From Sphingobacteriales bacterium (GTDB lineage: Bacteria > Bacteroidota > Bacteroidia > Chitinophagales > Chitinophagaceae), in NCBI GenBank assembly GCA_004144185.1, contig SEFP01000002.1:744001-808000 (forward strand): DNA of 64,000 nucleotides, written 5' to 3'. The notes below the pieces were generated by a model, which saw only the letters and a program-made list of their open reading frames with translations, did not search any database and was not told where the DNA came from. This document shows, piece by piece, positions 20,207 through 29,457 of the stretch. Numbering within the stretch: position 1 is the stretch's first letter; every line of letters starts with the position of its first letter. The position numbers were made by a program, and so were the translations under genes.

Positions 20207-22009
20207 TTACATTTTTTCCGGAACCTGAATGCCCAGCAGATTCATGGCGTGTTTGATCACCGTCGCGGTCATGATACACAGCATCAGCCGCAGGTCACGT
20301 TTCTCAGGGGTTTCGGCCTCCGCTACCGAGTGCTGGGCATAAAAGCTATTGAATTTCTGCGCCAGCGCAAAGGCATACTGGCAGATCAGCGACGGGTTGT
20401 ATTCAGCAGCGGCCGCACTGATGGTGTCCGGATATTGCTCCAGTTGCAGCACAAGCTCCTTTTCCAACGGCAGCACCGGTTCGGTGAGATCGAAGGCCTG
20501 GAAATGTGTCCGGTCTACAAATACCGATACGCCGGATTTGCGCAGGATGGAATGAATCCGGGCATGTGCATACTGTACAAACGTAGCGGTATAGCCGTGC
20601 AGGTCAATGCTTTCGGCCGGGTTGAAGATCATCTTCTTTTTCGGCTCTACGCGCAGCAGGTAAAATTTCAACGCACCCGTACCGATCATTTTATACAAGG
20701 CTTCCAGCTCGCTTCCGGAAAAGCCCTCGGTTTTACCCGCAGCCTCGGTTTGCACTTTGGCCAGACCAATCATTTCATGGAGCATGTCATCGGCATCCAC
20801 AACGGTTCCTTCCCGGCTTTTCATTTTTCCGGAAGGCAGTTCCACCATGCCATAGCTCAGGTGATAAATGCCGTTGGCGCAGGGTTCGTTCAGCCGTTTC
20901 AGAATCCGCTTCAGCACTTCCATATGGTAATTCTGCTCATCGGCAATTACGTAGATGCTTTCATCGAGCTTGTAATCGTCGTACTTCAGCCGTGCAGTGC
21001 CGAGGTCCTGCGTCATGTACACAGATGTACCATCGCCGCGGAGCAGGAGTTTCTGGTCGAGGCCTTCATTGGTAAGATCGATCCAGACCGATCCGTCGTC
21101 TTTCCGGAACAGCACGCCTTTCTGCAAGCCTTCTTCTACGAGTTGTTTTCCCAATAGGTAGGTGTCGCTTTCATAATAATATTTATCAAAGTCTACACCC
21201 AACTGCTTGTAGGTCACTTCAAATCCTTTGTACACCCAGCTGTTCATGGTTTCCCACAATGAGTAGATTTCGGGGTCGCCGGCTTCCCAACCGCGCAGCA
21301 TGTCCTGGGCTTCCTTAAAAATAGGCGCTTCGGCTTCAGCTTTTTTGGCGTCCATACCACCGGCGACCAGATCGGCTACTTCTGCCTTGTAGATGTCGTT
21401 GTACTTTACATAGGAGTCGCCAACGAGGTGGTCGCCTTTGATTCCGGAATCTTCCGGTGTGGCGCCGTTGGCGTACCGTTTCCAGGCAATCATGCTCTTG
21501 CAGATATGAATGCCGCGATCGTTGATCAGATTGGCTTTGATCACCTGTTTGCCATCCGCTTTCAGGATTTCGCTGACGGCAAAACCCAAAAAAATATTCC
21601 GCAGGTGACCGAAGTGTAAGGGCTTGTTGGTATTCGGCGACGAGTACTCCACCATAGCGCGGTAGGCCGTTTTTGGCTTCTGGCCCCACAGGCTGTTATT
21701 GAAATGATTCAGCAGAAACGCTTCCCAGTAGGCATCGCGGACGCTCAGGTTCAGAAAGCCACCTACGATTTTAAAGCCCGAAAACAGATTCGTATTTTGA
21801 AGCAGCCAGTCGCCCAGCTGCGCACCCAACGCATCCGGCTTTTGGCGCAGGGTTTTGACGTACGGAAACAGGACTACGGTGTAATCGCCTTCAAACTCGG
21901 GCTTGGTTTCATTGACGGTAACCGTCTGCGCCTCTACCGGTCCCAGTTCCGGAAAGACTGTTTTCAGGGCATCGGCCGTCGCGTTCTTAATCTGAGCAAC
22001 AAGATTCAT
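20207..22009 (-). CDS. argS: Arginyl-tRNA synthetase
   Basis: VEYSSPNTNKPLHFGHLRNIFLG, KMKSREGTVVDADDML, C-terminal anticodon-binding domain. Confidence 0.95.
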   Translation of the reverse strand: MNLVAQIKNATADALKTVFPELGPVEAQTVTVNETKPEFEGDYTVVLFPYVKTLRQKPDALGAQLGDWLLQNTNLFSGFKIVGGFLNLSVRDAYWEAFLLNHFNNSLWGQKPKTAYRAMVEYSSPNTNKPLHFGHLRNIFLGFAVSEILKADGKQVIKANLINDRGIHICKSMIAWKRYANGATPEDSGIKGDHLVGDSYVKYNDIYKAEVADLVAGGMDAKKAEAEAPIFKEAQDMLRGWEAGDPEIYSLWETMNSWVYKGFEVTYKQLGVDFDKYYYESDTYLLGKQLVEEGLQKGVLFRKDDGSVWIDLTNEGLDQKLLLRGDGTSVYMTQDLGTARLKYDDYKLDESIYVIADEQNYHMEVLKRILKRLNEPCANGIYHLSYGMVELPSGKMKSREGTVVDADDMLHEMIGLAKVQTEAAGKTEGFSGSELEALYKMIGTGALKFYLLRVEPKKKMIFNPAESIDLHGYTATFVQYAHARIHSILRKSGVSVFVDRTHFQAFDLTEPVLPLEKELVLQLEQYPDTISAAAAEYNPSLICQYAFALAQKFNSFYAQHSVAEAETPEKRDLRLMLCIMTATVIKHAMNLLGIQVPEKM

Positions 22010-22163
22010 GCGGCAAAAGTAGACCGACAATTGAAAACCGGGCCTTCCGGACCTTTGGGTTGCCACCGTATGGACTCAGTTTTGACCACACTGGCATCCG
22101 GTAGCAACCTGTATCTTCGCAACCCTGCTACGCACGTGTGTACGAAGCAGGCTTTTCGAACCC

Positions 22164-23246
22164 ATGATGCAAAAAACACTTCGCGCACTGCTGCCGGTAC
22201 TGGCCCTGGCCATAGGCGCTTCTTCCTGCTCTGAAGATTTCGACGTACTGGCACCCGCCAAGCCGTATACAGTTGTCTACGGCATTCTGGACGCCAACGA
22301 GCCGGTCAATTATGTGCGTATCCAGCGGGCCTACGGCGATCCCAACAAAAGTGCACTGGACATCGCCAAACTGCCGGACTCCTCTTACTTTGGAGCCTCT
22401 GAGCTTACGGTGACCCTTCAGATTAAGGATGCAACTGGTTCTAACTTTCAGGCTGTGGGCAACCCGCTTGAACGGAAGGATTTAACGGATAAAACCCCGG
22501 GTGTATTTTTCACTGCCAGCAAAGCCTATGAAATCAACACGAAACTGATTCCGGGTCGCACCTACCGCCTGTTGATTAAAAACAACACTACTGGTAATGT
22601 GGATACCGCCCAGACGGCTATTGTTGACCTCACCGGGGTTGCCATTTCCGAACTGGATTCGGTCCTGAGTCCGAACCAGAAGATCGAGCTGGCTCCTACT
22701 AATCCAACCAACCCGAGTGAAGATGGTACGTATACATGGCGGGTCCGCCAGTTTCCGCAAAGTCCTACAGTAAAATTCATGGATGCTACAATACGCTTCA
22801 ATTTCTGGGAGCGTACAGGCAGCGGTCAGGAAACGCCCCGTTCAGTGGATTACACCTTTAGCCGTCCGGTTAATCCGGGTGGTCCAAGCTGGCCGGGGAT
22901 GTTGCTGAGCGATAAATTCAATAATTTTTATCAGGGTCTTATCAACAGCCTGGGTGAAGCCCCTGCCGGCGTCCAGCGCCTGGTCGACAGTGCTGATTTC
23001 ATTGCGTACTTCGGTTCTCCGGAATTGTATACCTACCAGCAAAACCTCAGTCAGACCGGTGGTCTGGGCGGCGATCAGATTCAGTATCGTTATACCAATA
23101 TCCGGGGGAAGGACGTGCTGGGTGTTCTGGGATCGCGTGCACGCCTTCAGCGTACTGGCGTAGACCTCACAGACCGGACCGTAGAGGCGTTGAAAACCAA
23201 CTCCAACACTGCTCGCGCCAACATCACCGGACGGTCCACTCAATAG
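22164..23246 (+). CDS. Hypothetical lipoprotein, possibly DUF4249-like
   Basis: Lipobox GASSCSEDFD; PYTVVYGILDANEPVNYVRIQRAY; family assignment tentative. Confidence 0.65.
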   Translation: MMQKTLRALLPVLALAIGASSCSEDFDVLAPAKPYTVVYGILDANEPVNYVRIQRAYGDPNKSALDIAKLPDSSYFGASELTVTLQIKDATGSNFQAVGNPLERKDLTDKTPGVFFTASKAYEINTKLIPGRTYRLLIKNNTTGNVDTAQTAIVDLTGVAISELDSVLSPNQKIELAPTNPTNPSEDGTYTWRVRQFPQSPTVKFMDATIRFNFWERTGSGQETPRSVDYTFSRPVNPGGPSWPGMLLSDKFNNFYQGLINSLGEAPAGVQRLVDSADFIAYFGSPELYTYQQNLSQTGGLGGDQIQYRYTNIRGKDVLGVLGSRARLQRTGVDLTDRTVEALKTNSNTARANITGRSTQ

Positions 23247-23275
23247 TTCTTTCAAAACCGATTTAGGTTTGATAT

Positions 23276-23305
23276 GCCTTCTGCGTCAGTGCAGAAGGCT
23301 TTTTT
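23276..23305 (+). terminator. Intrinsic terminator
   Basis: GCCTTCTGC-GTCAGT-GCAGAAGGC-TTTTTT. Confidence 0.8.
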
Positions 23306-23371
23306 CTGCCATTATTTCGTTACAGGCTGACATTTTGGAATCTATTTTTTATTGGTGCAGAATTTGAAGGA

Positions 23372-23424
23372 AGAGAATGTCTTTCCGGAAGCAGCCTGAT
23401 TGCAGGTCCGGAAAGACGTTCTCT
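23372..23424 (+). promoter_or_regulatory. Long hairpin in the dnaK leader
   Basis: AGAGAATGTCTTTCCGGA (23372-23389) pairs with TCCGGAAAGACGTTCTCT (23407-23424); 18 pairs with one G.U; 17-nt loop; ends 26 nt before the dnaK ATG. Confidence 0.7.
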
Positions 23425-23450
23425 CATCTTTTAAATCTTACCCCAACTAT

Positions 23451-25355
23451 ATGAGCAAAATCATCGGCATTGACCTTGGCACGACCAACTCCTGTGTGGC
23501 TGTTATGGAAGGCAACGAACCTGTTGTAATTGCCAACGACGAAGGTCGTCGTACTACCCCATCAGTCGTCGCTTTCCTGAAAAACGGCGAGCGTAAAGTG
23601 GGTGATCCGGCCAAGCGCCAGGCTATCACCAACCCGAGTGCCACCATCATGTCTATCAAGCGGTACATGGGTCGTCGCTTCGACGAGGTTGGCAATGAGA
23701 TGGAGCACAACTCCTATAAAATCGTCAAAGGCGATAACAACACGCCGCGTGTAAACATCGAAGACCGCCAGTATACCCCACAGGAAATTTCGGCCATGAT
23801 TCTTCAGAAAATGAAGAAAACCGCTGAAGATTTCCTTGGTCAGGAAGTAAAAGAAGCGGTCATCACTGTTCCGGCCTACTTCAACGATGCGCAGCGTCAG
23901 GCCACGAAAGAAGCCGGTGAAATCGCGGGTCTGAACGTACGCCGGATCATCAACGAGCCAACCGCTGCTGCCCTGGCCTATGGCCTTGACAAGCAACATC
24001 AGGATTCCAAAATTGCCGTGTTTGACCTCGGTGGTGGTACGTTCGACGTTTCCATCCTGGAACTGGGCGACGGGGTGTTTGAAGTGAAATCTACCAACGG
24101 TGATACGCACCTCGGTGGTGATGACTTTGATAAAGTAATCATGGACTGGCTGGCCGATGAGTTTAAGGCCGACGAAGCCATGGACCTGCGCAAAGACCCC
24201 ATGGCCTGGCAGCGTCTGAAAGAAGCCGCCGAGAAAGCTAAAATCGAACTGTCGTCTTCTCAGGAAACCGAAATCAACCTGCCGTACGTAACTGCGGTAG
24301 ACGGTGTGCCGAAGCACCTGGTGAAGAAACTGACCCGTGCCAAATTTGAAAGTCTGGCCGACCGTCTGGTGGAGCGTACACTGGAGCCGTGCCGCAAAGC
24401 GTTGAAAGACGCCGGTATGGATGCATCCCAGATCGACGAAGTAATTCTGGTAGGGGGTTCAACCCGGATTCCGAAGATTCAGGAAGTCGTAGAAAAGTTC
24501 TTTGGCAAGAAGCCGAACCGTTCGGTAAACCCGGATGAAGTGGTAGCGATTGGTGCGGCCATCCAGGGGGGTGTACTGACCGGTGATGTAAAAGATGTTC
24601 TGCTGCTGGACGTAACCCCGCTGAGCCTCGGTATCGAAACGATGGGTGGTGTGATGACCAAGCTGATCGAAAGCAACACTACAATTCCAACCCGGAAAAC
24701 CGAAACCTTCTCGACCGCTGCCGACAACCAGCCGAGCGTAGACCTCGTCGTATTACAAGGGGAGCGTCCGATGGCGAAAGACAACAAGTCGCTGGGTCGG
24801 TTCAACCTGGACGGCATTCCACCAGCTCCGCGGGGCGTACCGCAGATCGAAGTCACGTTTGATATTGACGCCAATGGTATCCTGCATGTAACGGCGAAAG
24901 ACAAAGGCACCGGCAAGCAGCAGAATATCCGCATCGAAGCCGGTTCCGGACTGTCGAAAGAAGACATCGAGCGCATGAAGGATGAAGCCAAAGCCAACGA
25001 AGCAACCGATAAAGAAGTACGGGAGCGCGTCGAGAAGCTAAACATGGCCGACGGTCTGGTGTTCAACTCTGAAAAGCAATTGAAGGAGTACGGCGACAAG
25101 ATTCCGGCCGAGAAGAAGGAAGCTATTGAGAAAGCCGTTGCCGAACTGAAAGAAGCGCATCAGGCAGAAGACATCGCCCGGATCGACAGCGCGGTCGAAA
25201 CGCTGAATGCAGCCTGGCAGTCGGCTTCAGAAGATATGTATAAAGCGTCTGCCGATGGCATGGGCGGTGCAGAAGGCATGAATCCGGAAGGCCAGCCGCA
25301 AGGGGCCGAAGGAGATGGCCCGGTAGCCGATGCCGAGTACGAAGAAGTAAAATAA
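23451..25355 (+). CDS. dnaK: Molecular chaperone DnaK
   Basis: [37 protein letters not shown]-terminal DAEYEEVK. Confidence 0.98.
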   Translation: MSKIIGIDLGTTNSCVAVMEGNEPVVIANDEGRRTTPSVVAFLKNGERKVGDPAKRQAITNPSATIMSIKRYMGRRFDEVGNEMEHNSYKIVKGDNNTPRVNIEDRQYTPQEISAMILQKMKKTAEDFLGQEVKEAVITVPAYFNDAQRQATKEAGEIAGLNVRRIINEPTAAALAYGLDKQHQDSKIAVFDLGGGTFDVSILELGDGVFEVKSTNGDTHLGGDDFDKVIMDWLADEFKADEAMDLRKDPMAWQRLKEAAEKAKIELSSSQETEINLPYVTAVDGVPKHLVKKLTRAKFESLADRLVERTLEPCRKALKDAGMDASQIDEVILVGGSTRIPKIQEVVEKFFGKKPNRSVNPDEVVAIGAAIQGGVLTGDVKDVLLLDVTPLSLGIETMGGVMTKLIESNTTIPTRKTETFSTAADNQPSVDLVVLQGERPMAKDNKSLGRFNLDGIPPAPRGVPQIEVTFDIDANGILHVTAKDKGTGKQQNIRIEAGSGLSKEDIERMKDEAKANEATDKEVRERVEKLNMADGLVFNSEKQLKEYGDKIPAEKKEAIEKAVAELKEAHQAEDIARIDSAVETLNAAWQSASEDMYKASADGMGGAEGMNPEGQPQGAEGDGPVADAEYEEVK

Positions 25356-25393
25356 GTGTTGGCTCCGGAAGGTTTGTTTCCGGAAAGACCATC

Positions 25394-25427
25394 AAAAGGC
25401 CCCACAAAACTGTGGGGCCTTTTTTAG
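25394..25427 (+). terminator. Intrinsic terminator after dnaK
   Basis: AAAAGGCCCCACA-AAAC-TGTGGGGCCTTTTTT. Confidence 0.85.
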
Positions 25428-25537
25428 TTCCATTCGATCTTGGTTAATGTCATTCGGACGTATGATCAAGGATTGGAAAGAGGATTTTGGAAGAGCTCCT
25501 ATTATATCTATGCACGGTATCAACAGCTGCTTGCCAT

Positions 25538-25570
25538 TAAAAAAGCCCCGCAGTGGCAGGGCTTTCCTTT
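25538..25570 (-). terminator. Terminator-like hairpin
   Basis: AAAAAAGCCCCGCAGTGGCAGGGCTTTCCTTT; the U-tract is better on the minus strand. Confidence 0.55.
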
Positions 25571-25824
25571 ATATTTTACCAGTTCCGGACAAATGTTTTC
25601 CGGAAGCCTTTCGGGGTACGGCGATTAGCAACGCTATTATTAAACTGATTCCAATGACAGCCGCCGGTTTGGTCTTTAAGTCAACCCGTGTTCCAGATCG
25701 CCTGTTCCGCCAGATCTATCAGGTACTATAGGCCTACCCCAAGCACAAACGCGATCAAAAACCGGATAATGAAGTTCATAGTTTTAAAAGTAAAACTTAT
25801 TCGCAGACCGTTCCGGAAAGAATC

Positions 25825-26667
25825 CTACCCAAGCTGTCCACTCATCAGCAATGCGAGAATAATTCCGCCGGCGACAATCCGGTACCAGCCCCAAACCTGA
25901 AAGCCATACTTTTTCAAAAATCCGATGAAAAACCGGATGGCCAGCGCAGCTACGATAAACGCCACCACATTACCCAGCAAAAAATGAAACAGGTGCGCGC
26001 TGTCCTGCGTAATTAATTTATATCCCTTCGTCTCCACGCCGCCTACATGCCAGTCTTTCAGGAGAATCGAATAGGCCGTTACCGCCAGCATCGTAGGGAC
26101 CGCCAGGAAAAACGAAAACTCTGCCGCTGCGGCCCGCGTCAGCCGTTGCTGCATCCCACCGATAATCGACGCAGCCGCCCGACTGGTACCCGGCATCATC
26201 GCCAGACATTGCCAAAAGCCGATCGTCACTGCTTTTTTGACGGAGATTTCTTTTTCGTCGGTGATGAGTTGCGTAGGCGCACCGGGCACCGGTTGCGGAA
26301 ACAGTTTATCGATAAATAGCAACACCACACCACCTAAAATAAGCACCACCGCAATCGGCATGGGCTTTTCCAATACGGCTTCAATGGCATCATCAAACAA
26401 TTTGCCCAACACCAGTGCCGGAATGACCGCTGCGGCCAGTTTCAGGTAAAAAGCCGGGTTCCGGAAGTTGAAAAACGTTTTCCAGTACAAGGCTACGACC
26501 GCCAGGATGGCACCGAACTGAATGGAAACGGTGAACAACTTCACGAATTCATCTTCCTGGATACCCATCGCCGTGTTGACGAAAATCATGTGTGCTGTGG
26601 ACGAAATCGGTAAAAACTCGGTCAGTCCTTCGACCACTGCTGTAATAATCGCCTGGAACGTTGTCAT
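25825..26667 (-). CDS. uppP: Undecaprenyl-diphosphate phosphatase
   Basis: AIITAVVEGLTEFLPISSTAHMI, MMPGTSRAAASIIGGM. Confidence 0.95.
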   Translation of the reverse strand: MTTFQAIITAVVEGLTEFLPISSTAHMIFVNTAMGIQEDEFVKLFTVSIQFGAILAVVALYWKTFFNFRNPAFYLKLAAAVIPALVLGKLFDDAIEAVLEKPMPIAVVLILGGVVLLFIDKLFPQPVPGAPTQLITDEKEISVKKAVTIGFWQCLAMMPGTSRAAASIIGGMQQRLTRAAAAEFSFFLAVPTMLAVTAYSILLKDWHVGGVETKGYKLITQDSAHLFHFLLGNVVAFIVAALAIRFFIGFLKKYGFQVWGWYRIVAGGIILALLMSGQLG

Positions 26668-26734
26668 GGCCGCGAAAATACGCGCTCCGGTTCCGGAAAT
26701 GAAACAGCCCCTTCTCCAACATCATTATCCGGGC

Positions 26735-27425
26735 TTCGACGCTGTCATTCTGCGCTTCGACAGGCTCAGAATGACAATGTCGAAGAACAGCCTGACACGT
26801 TGCTTATATCATTTCCATTCACCGTTTCGCTATGCGGTGTCACCCTGAGCCTGTCGAAGGGCGCCTTTATGGTTACTCCAATGAAGACTCCTATAAGATT
26901 AAGGAGACAGGAAACCGAGCGAGAATCAGGAACAGAAGCTTTGAAGGAACGTTCAAACCATGCAGAAGCCCTCAATGTCATGCAGAAGCCCTCAATGTCA
27001 TGCAGAAGCCCTCAATGGCACGCAGAAATGACTGAACACCGTGCAGAACTGATCGAAGTCCATGCAGAAATGGTTCAAGGGCATGCAGAAGTCACCCAAT
27101 GGCATGCAGAAACCATAGAAGTCCGTGCAGAAACCATCGAAAAGCATGCAGAATTCATTGCAGGCCATGCAGCACTGGTCAAAGGCCCTGCAGAAGTCAA
27201 ATAAAGCATGCAGAACTGGTTCAATAGCATGCAGAAACCATAAATTTCGCTATGCATTGTCACCCTGAACCTGTCGAAGGGCTTGTTGAGAGGTAGAATG
27301 CGGGCTTCTACAGGCTCAGCCTGACAAGTCGCTTATACCGCCTAGAAGTAAGCGTGTTATTCTGAGTATGTCGAAAAACAGCCTGATAAGGCTCGTATCG
27401 TTCTCTATGCTTTGAGCGTGTCGAA
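26735..27425. repeat. Intergenic cluster of degenerate (C)CTGAGCCTGTCGAAGG-type elements in both orientations
   Basis: gcttcgacaggctcagaatgac (~26753), caccctgagcctgtcgaaggg (~26842), caccctgaacctgtcgaaggg (~27260), cttctacaggctcagcctgac (~27304), ttctgagtatgtcgaa (~27360), tttgagcgtgtcgaaggg (~27412). Confidence 0.7.
26959..27248 (+). repeat. 14-unit degenerate tandem array, 20/21-bp period, core CATGCAGAA
   Basis: Unit starts 26959, 26979, 26999, 27019, 27040, 27061, 27082, 27103, 27124, 27145, 27166, 27187, 27207, 27228; first two units identical, third differs by one base. Confidence 0.9.
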
Positions 27426-27433
27426 GGGACTGC

Positions 27434-28030
27434 CTACGGAATATTCAGGTACTTGTGGGTTTGCAGCGAAAGCGTCCACTGCGGATGTTGATGGATGTAG
27501 TCCAGAATCAATGGCGTCAGCTTTTCATGCTTGCTCCATTCCGGTTGCAGGTACAACCGACAGTCGGGGGATGTCATCGCAGCGTGCTGCTCGGCCCAGT
27601 CAAAATCAGACGGATGAAAAATCACCACCTTCAGCTCGCTTGCATACGGCAGTACCGCCGGCAAGGGGGCTTTGAATTTCTTCGGCGAAAGGGTTACCCA
27701 ATCAATGGCACCGGTGAGCAAGCGCGTGCCGGACGTCTCAATATGAATCTGAAACCCGGCCGCTTTGAGTCCTTTAGTCAACGGCTCCAGATTGTGCATG
27801 GCCGGCTCTCCACCGGTAATCACCGCAATGCGACCCGGATAAGCAGCAGCAGCCGCCACAATTTCATTCACCGTCATTAGTGGATGCGCGTCGATCGGCC
27901 AGCTTTCTTTCACATCGCACCATACGCAGCCCACATCGCATCCGCCCAGCCGGATAAAGTACGCTGCACGACCGCTGTGCGCGCCTTCCCCTTGCAGGGT
28001 ATAGAAATGTTCCATTACCGGATACGACAT
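27434..28030 (-). CDS. queE: 7-carboxy-7-deazaguanine synthase (radical SAM)
   Basis: EHFYTLQGEGAHSGRAAYFIRLGGCDVGCVWCDVKESW, VITGGEPAMHNL. Confidence 0.93.
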   Translation of the reverse strand: MSYPVMEHFYTLQGEGAHSGRAAYFIRLGGCDVGCVWCDVKESWPIDAHPLMTVNEIVAAAAAYPGRIAVITGGEPAMHNLEPLTKGLKAAGFQIHIETSGTRLLTGAIDWVTLSPKKFKAPLPAVLPYASELKVVIFHPSDFDWAEQHAAMTSPDCRLYLQPEWSKHEKLTPLILDYIHQHPQWTLSLQTHKYLNIP

Positions 28031-28120
28031 GATACAGACTCCTTACAAACCGTTACAAAATTTACATTCACCGCGACCGATCCGGAATTCAAGCAAACCG
28101 TCAGCGAGCGTTCCGGAACC

Positions 28121-28996
28121 TCAGGCACCAGCTTTCCAGGCTTTTAACGTGTTCATCATCAAACCGCAGATCGTCATCGGGCCCACGCCTTTGGGAACCG
28201 GAGTGATGTAGGAACACTTGGGGAAAACCGCGTCAAAATCGACATCGCCTACCAGCCGGGATCCGGATTTACGGGACGCATCTTCGATCCGGTTAATGCC
28301 TACGTCAATCACGATCGCACCTTCCTTGACCATATCGGCTGTTACAAAACGAGGCTTGCCAATAGCCGCGACAATAATGTCGGCCTGCAAACACAGTTCT
28401 TTGAGATTTTGGGTGCGCGAGTGGGTCAGCGTCACGGTTGCGTTGCCGCCGGTTCCGGAACGGCTCAGCAAAATGCTCATCGGCGTGCCCACAATATTGG
28501 ACCGGCCGATCACCACCGCATGTTTACCGCTGACGTCGATGCCATACTCGGCCAGCAGCAATTGAATGCCAAACGGCGTAGCCGGCAGATACGTAGGTTG
28601 TCCCAGCACCATGTTGCCCTGCGACACCGGATGAAAGCCGTCTACATCTTTCGCCGGATCAATCGCATTAATGATCGCGTTTTCGGAAATGTGTTTCGGT
28701 AGTGGCAGCTGAACCAGAATGCCGTCGATTTCCGGATCGGCATTCAATTCACGAATAATCTGAAGTAGTTCTGCTTCGGACGTATGGGCGTTGCGGCGGA
28801 TCAGCGTAGATCCGAAGCCGAGTGCTTCACAGGTCTTTACTTTAGAGCCTACGTACACCTGTGACGCCGGATCTTCCCCCACCAGTACGGCGGCCAGATG
28901 CGGTGCACGGCCCCGTTGAGGAATCAAAGCGGCCGCTTCTTCACGGATGCGGTCCTGAATGCGCTGCGCCGTTCCGACGCCATCAAGAAGTTGCAT
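28121..28996 (-). CDS. folD: Bifunctional methylenetetrahydrofolate dehydrogenase/cyclohydrolase
   Basis: PHLAAVLVGEDPASQVYVGSKVKTCEALG, ILVQLPLPKHI, VVIGRSNIVGTPMSILL. Confidence 0.96.
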   Translation of the reverse strand: MQLLDGVGTAQRIQDRIREEAAALIPQRGRAPHLAAVLVGEDPASQVYVGSKVKTCEALGFGSTLIRRNAHTSEAELLQIIRELNADPEIDGILVQLPLPKHISENAIINAIDPAKDVDGFHPVSQGNMVLGQPTYLPATPFGIQLLLAEYGIDVSGKHAVVIGRSNIVGTPMSILLSRSGTGGNATVTLTHSRTQNLKELCLQADIIVAAIGKPRFVTADMVKEGAIVIDVGINRIEDASRKSGSRLVGDVDFDAVFPKCSYITPVPKGVGPMTICGLMMNTLKAWKAGA

Positions 28997-29066
28997 GGCC
29001 GCGAAGGTACGAAAAGCGGTTGCGGCTTTTCCGGAAACAGAGCCTTCGATACAAGAGTGTCTGAAT

Positions 29067-29384
29067 TTATTTCACGTCTTTGGCACCCCAGTCTTTGAGC
29101 CAGCCAATGCATTTTTCGCGCACATCGCCCTGAATCAGGATTAATCCTTCTTTAGCTGAACCGCCGGTACCAGCTTTGGTTTTCAGGAGTTTGGCCAGTG
29201 CTTCCAGTGCGGCATCCGGTCCTGCAAATCCGGCGATCACTGTTGTAGGCTTCCCGTTGCGCTTTTCCAGCCGGAGGCGCAATTTTTGCGCCTGTGGAGG
29301 CAGCTCGGTTGTTTCTTTGGGTGCTTCCGGACGGAAACCGGGATCGGTGCTATACACCAGTCCTCCGGTTTTAGATTTTGCCAT
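29067..29384 (-). CDS. SUI1/eIF1-like translation factor (YciH family)
   Basis: KLRLRLEKRNGKPTTVIAGFAG, LLKTKAGTGGSAKEGLILIQGDVREK. Confidence 0.88.
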   Translation of the reverse strand: MAKSKTGGLVYSTDPGFRPEAPKETTELPPQAQKLRLRLEKRNGKPTTVIAGFAGPDAALEALAKLLKTKAGTGGSAKEGLILIQGDVREKCIGWLKDWGAKDVK

Positions 29385-29457
29385 ACTCGTAAAAAACCAA
29401 AGATAGCAGTGCCCGGTCAACCTCTTTTCCGGAATTTGTAGTCCTTATTCTTCGCTT

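Noticed and set aside
20180-21157. 325-aa ORF antisense to argS
   Set aside because: Antisense shadow of a highly conserved synthetase
23372-23424. CIRCE element upstream of dnaK
   Set aside because: The arms do not match TTAGCACTC/GAGTGCTAA and the loop is 17 nt, not 9
26800-27204. 134-aa ORF covering the CATGCAGAA array
   Set aside because: Its N-terminal part (VTLSLSKG) is the usual spurious translation of the CTGAGCCTGTCGAAGG repeat, and array units change frame; treated as a repeat, not a gene
26959-27248. CRISPR array
   Set aside because: Core is only about 9 bp and spacers about 12 bp, repeats are degenerate and no cas genes are nearby
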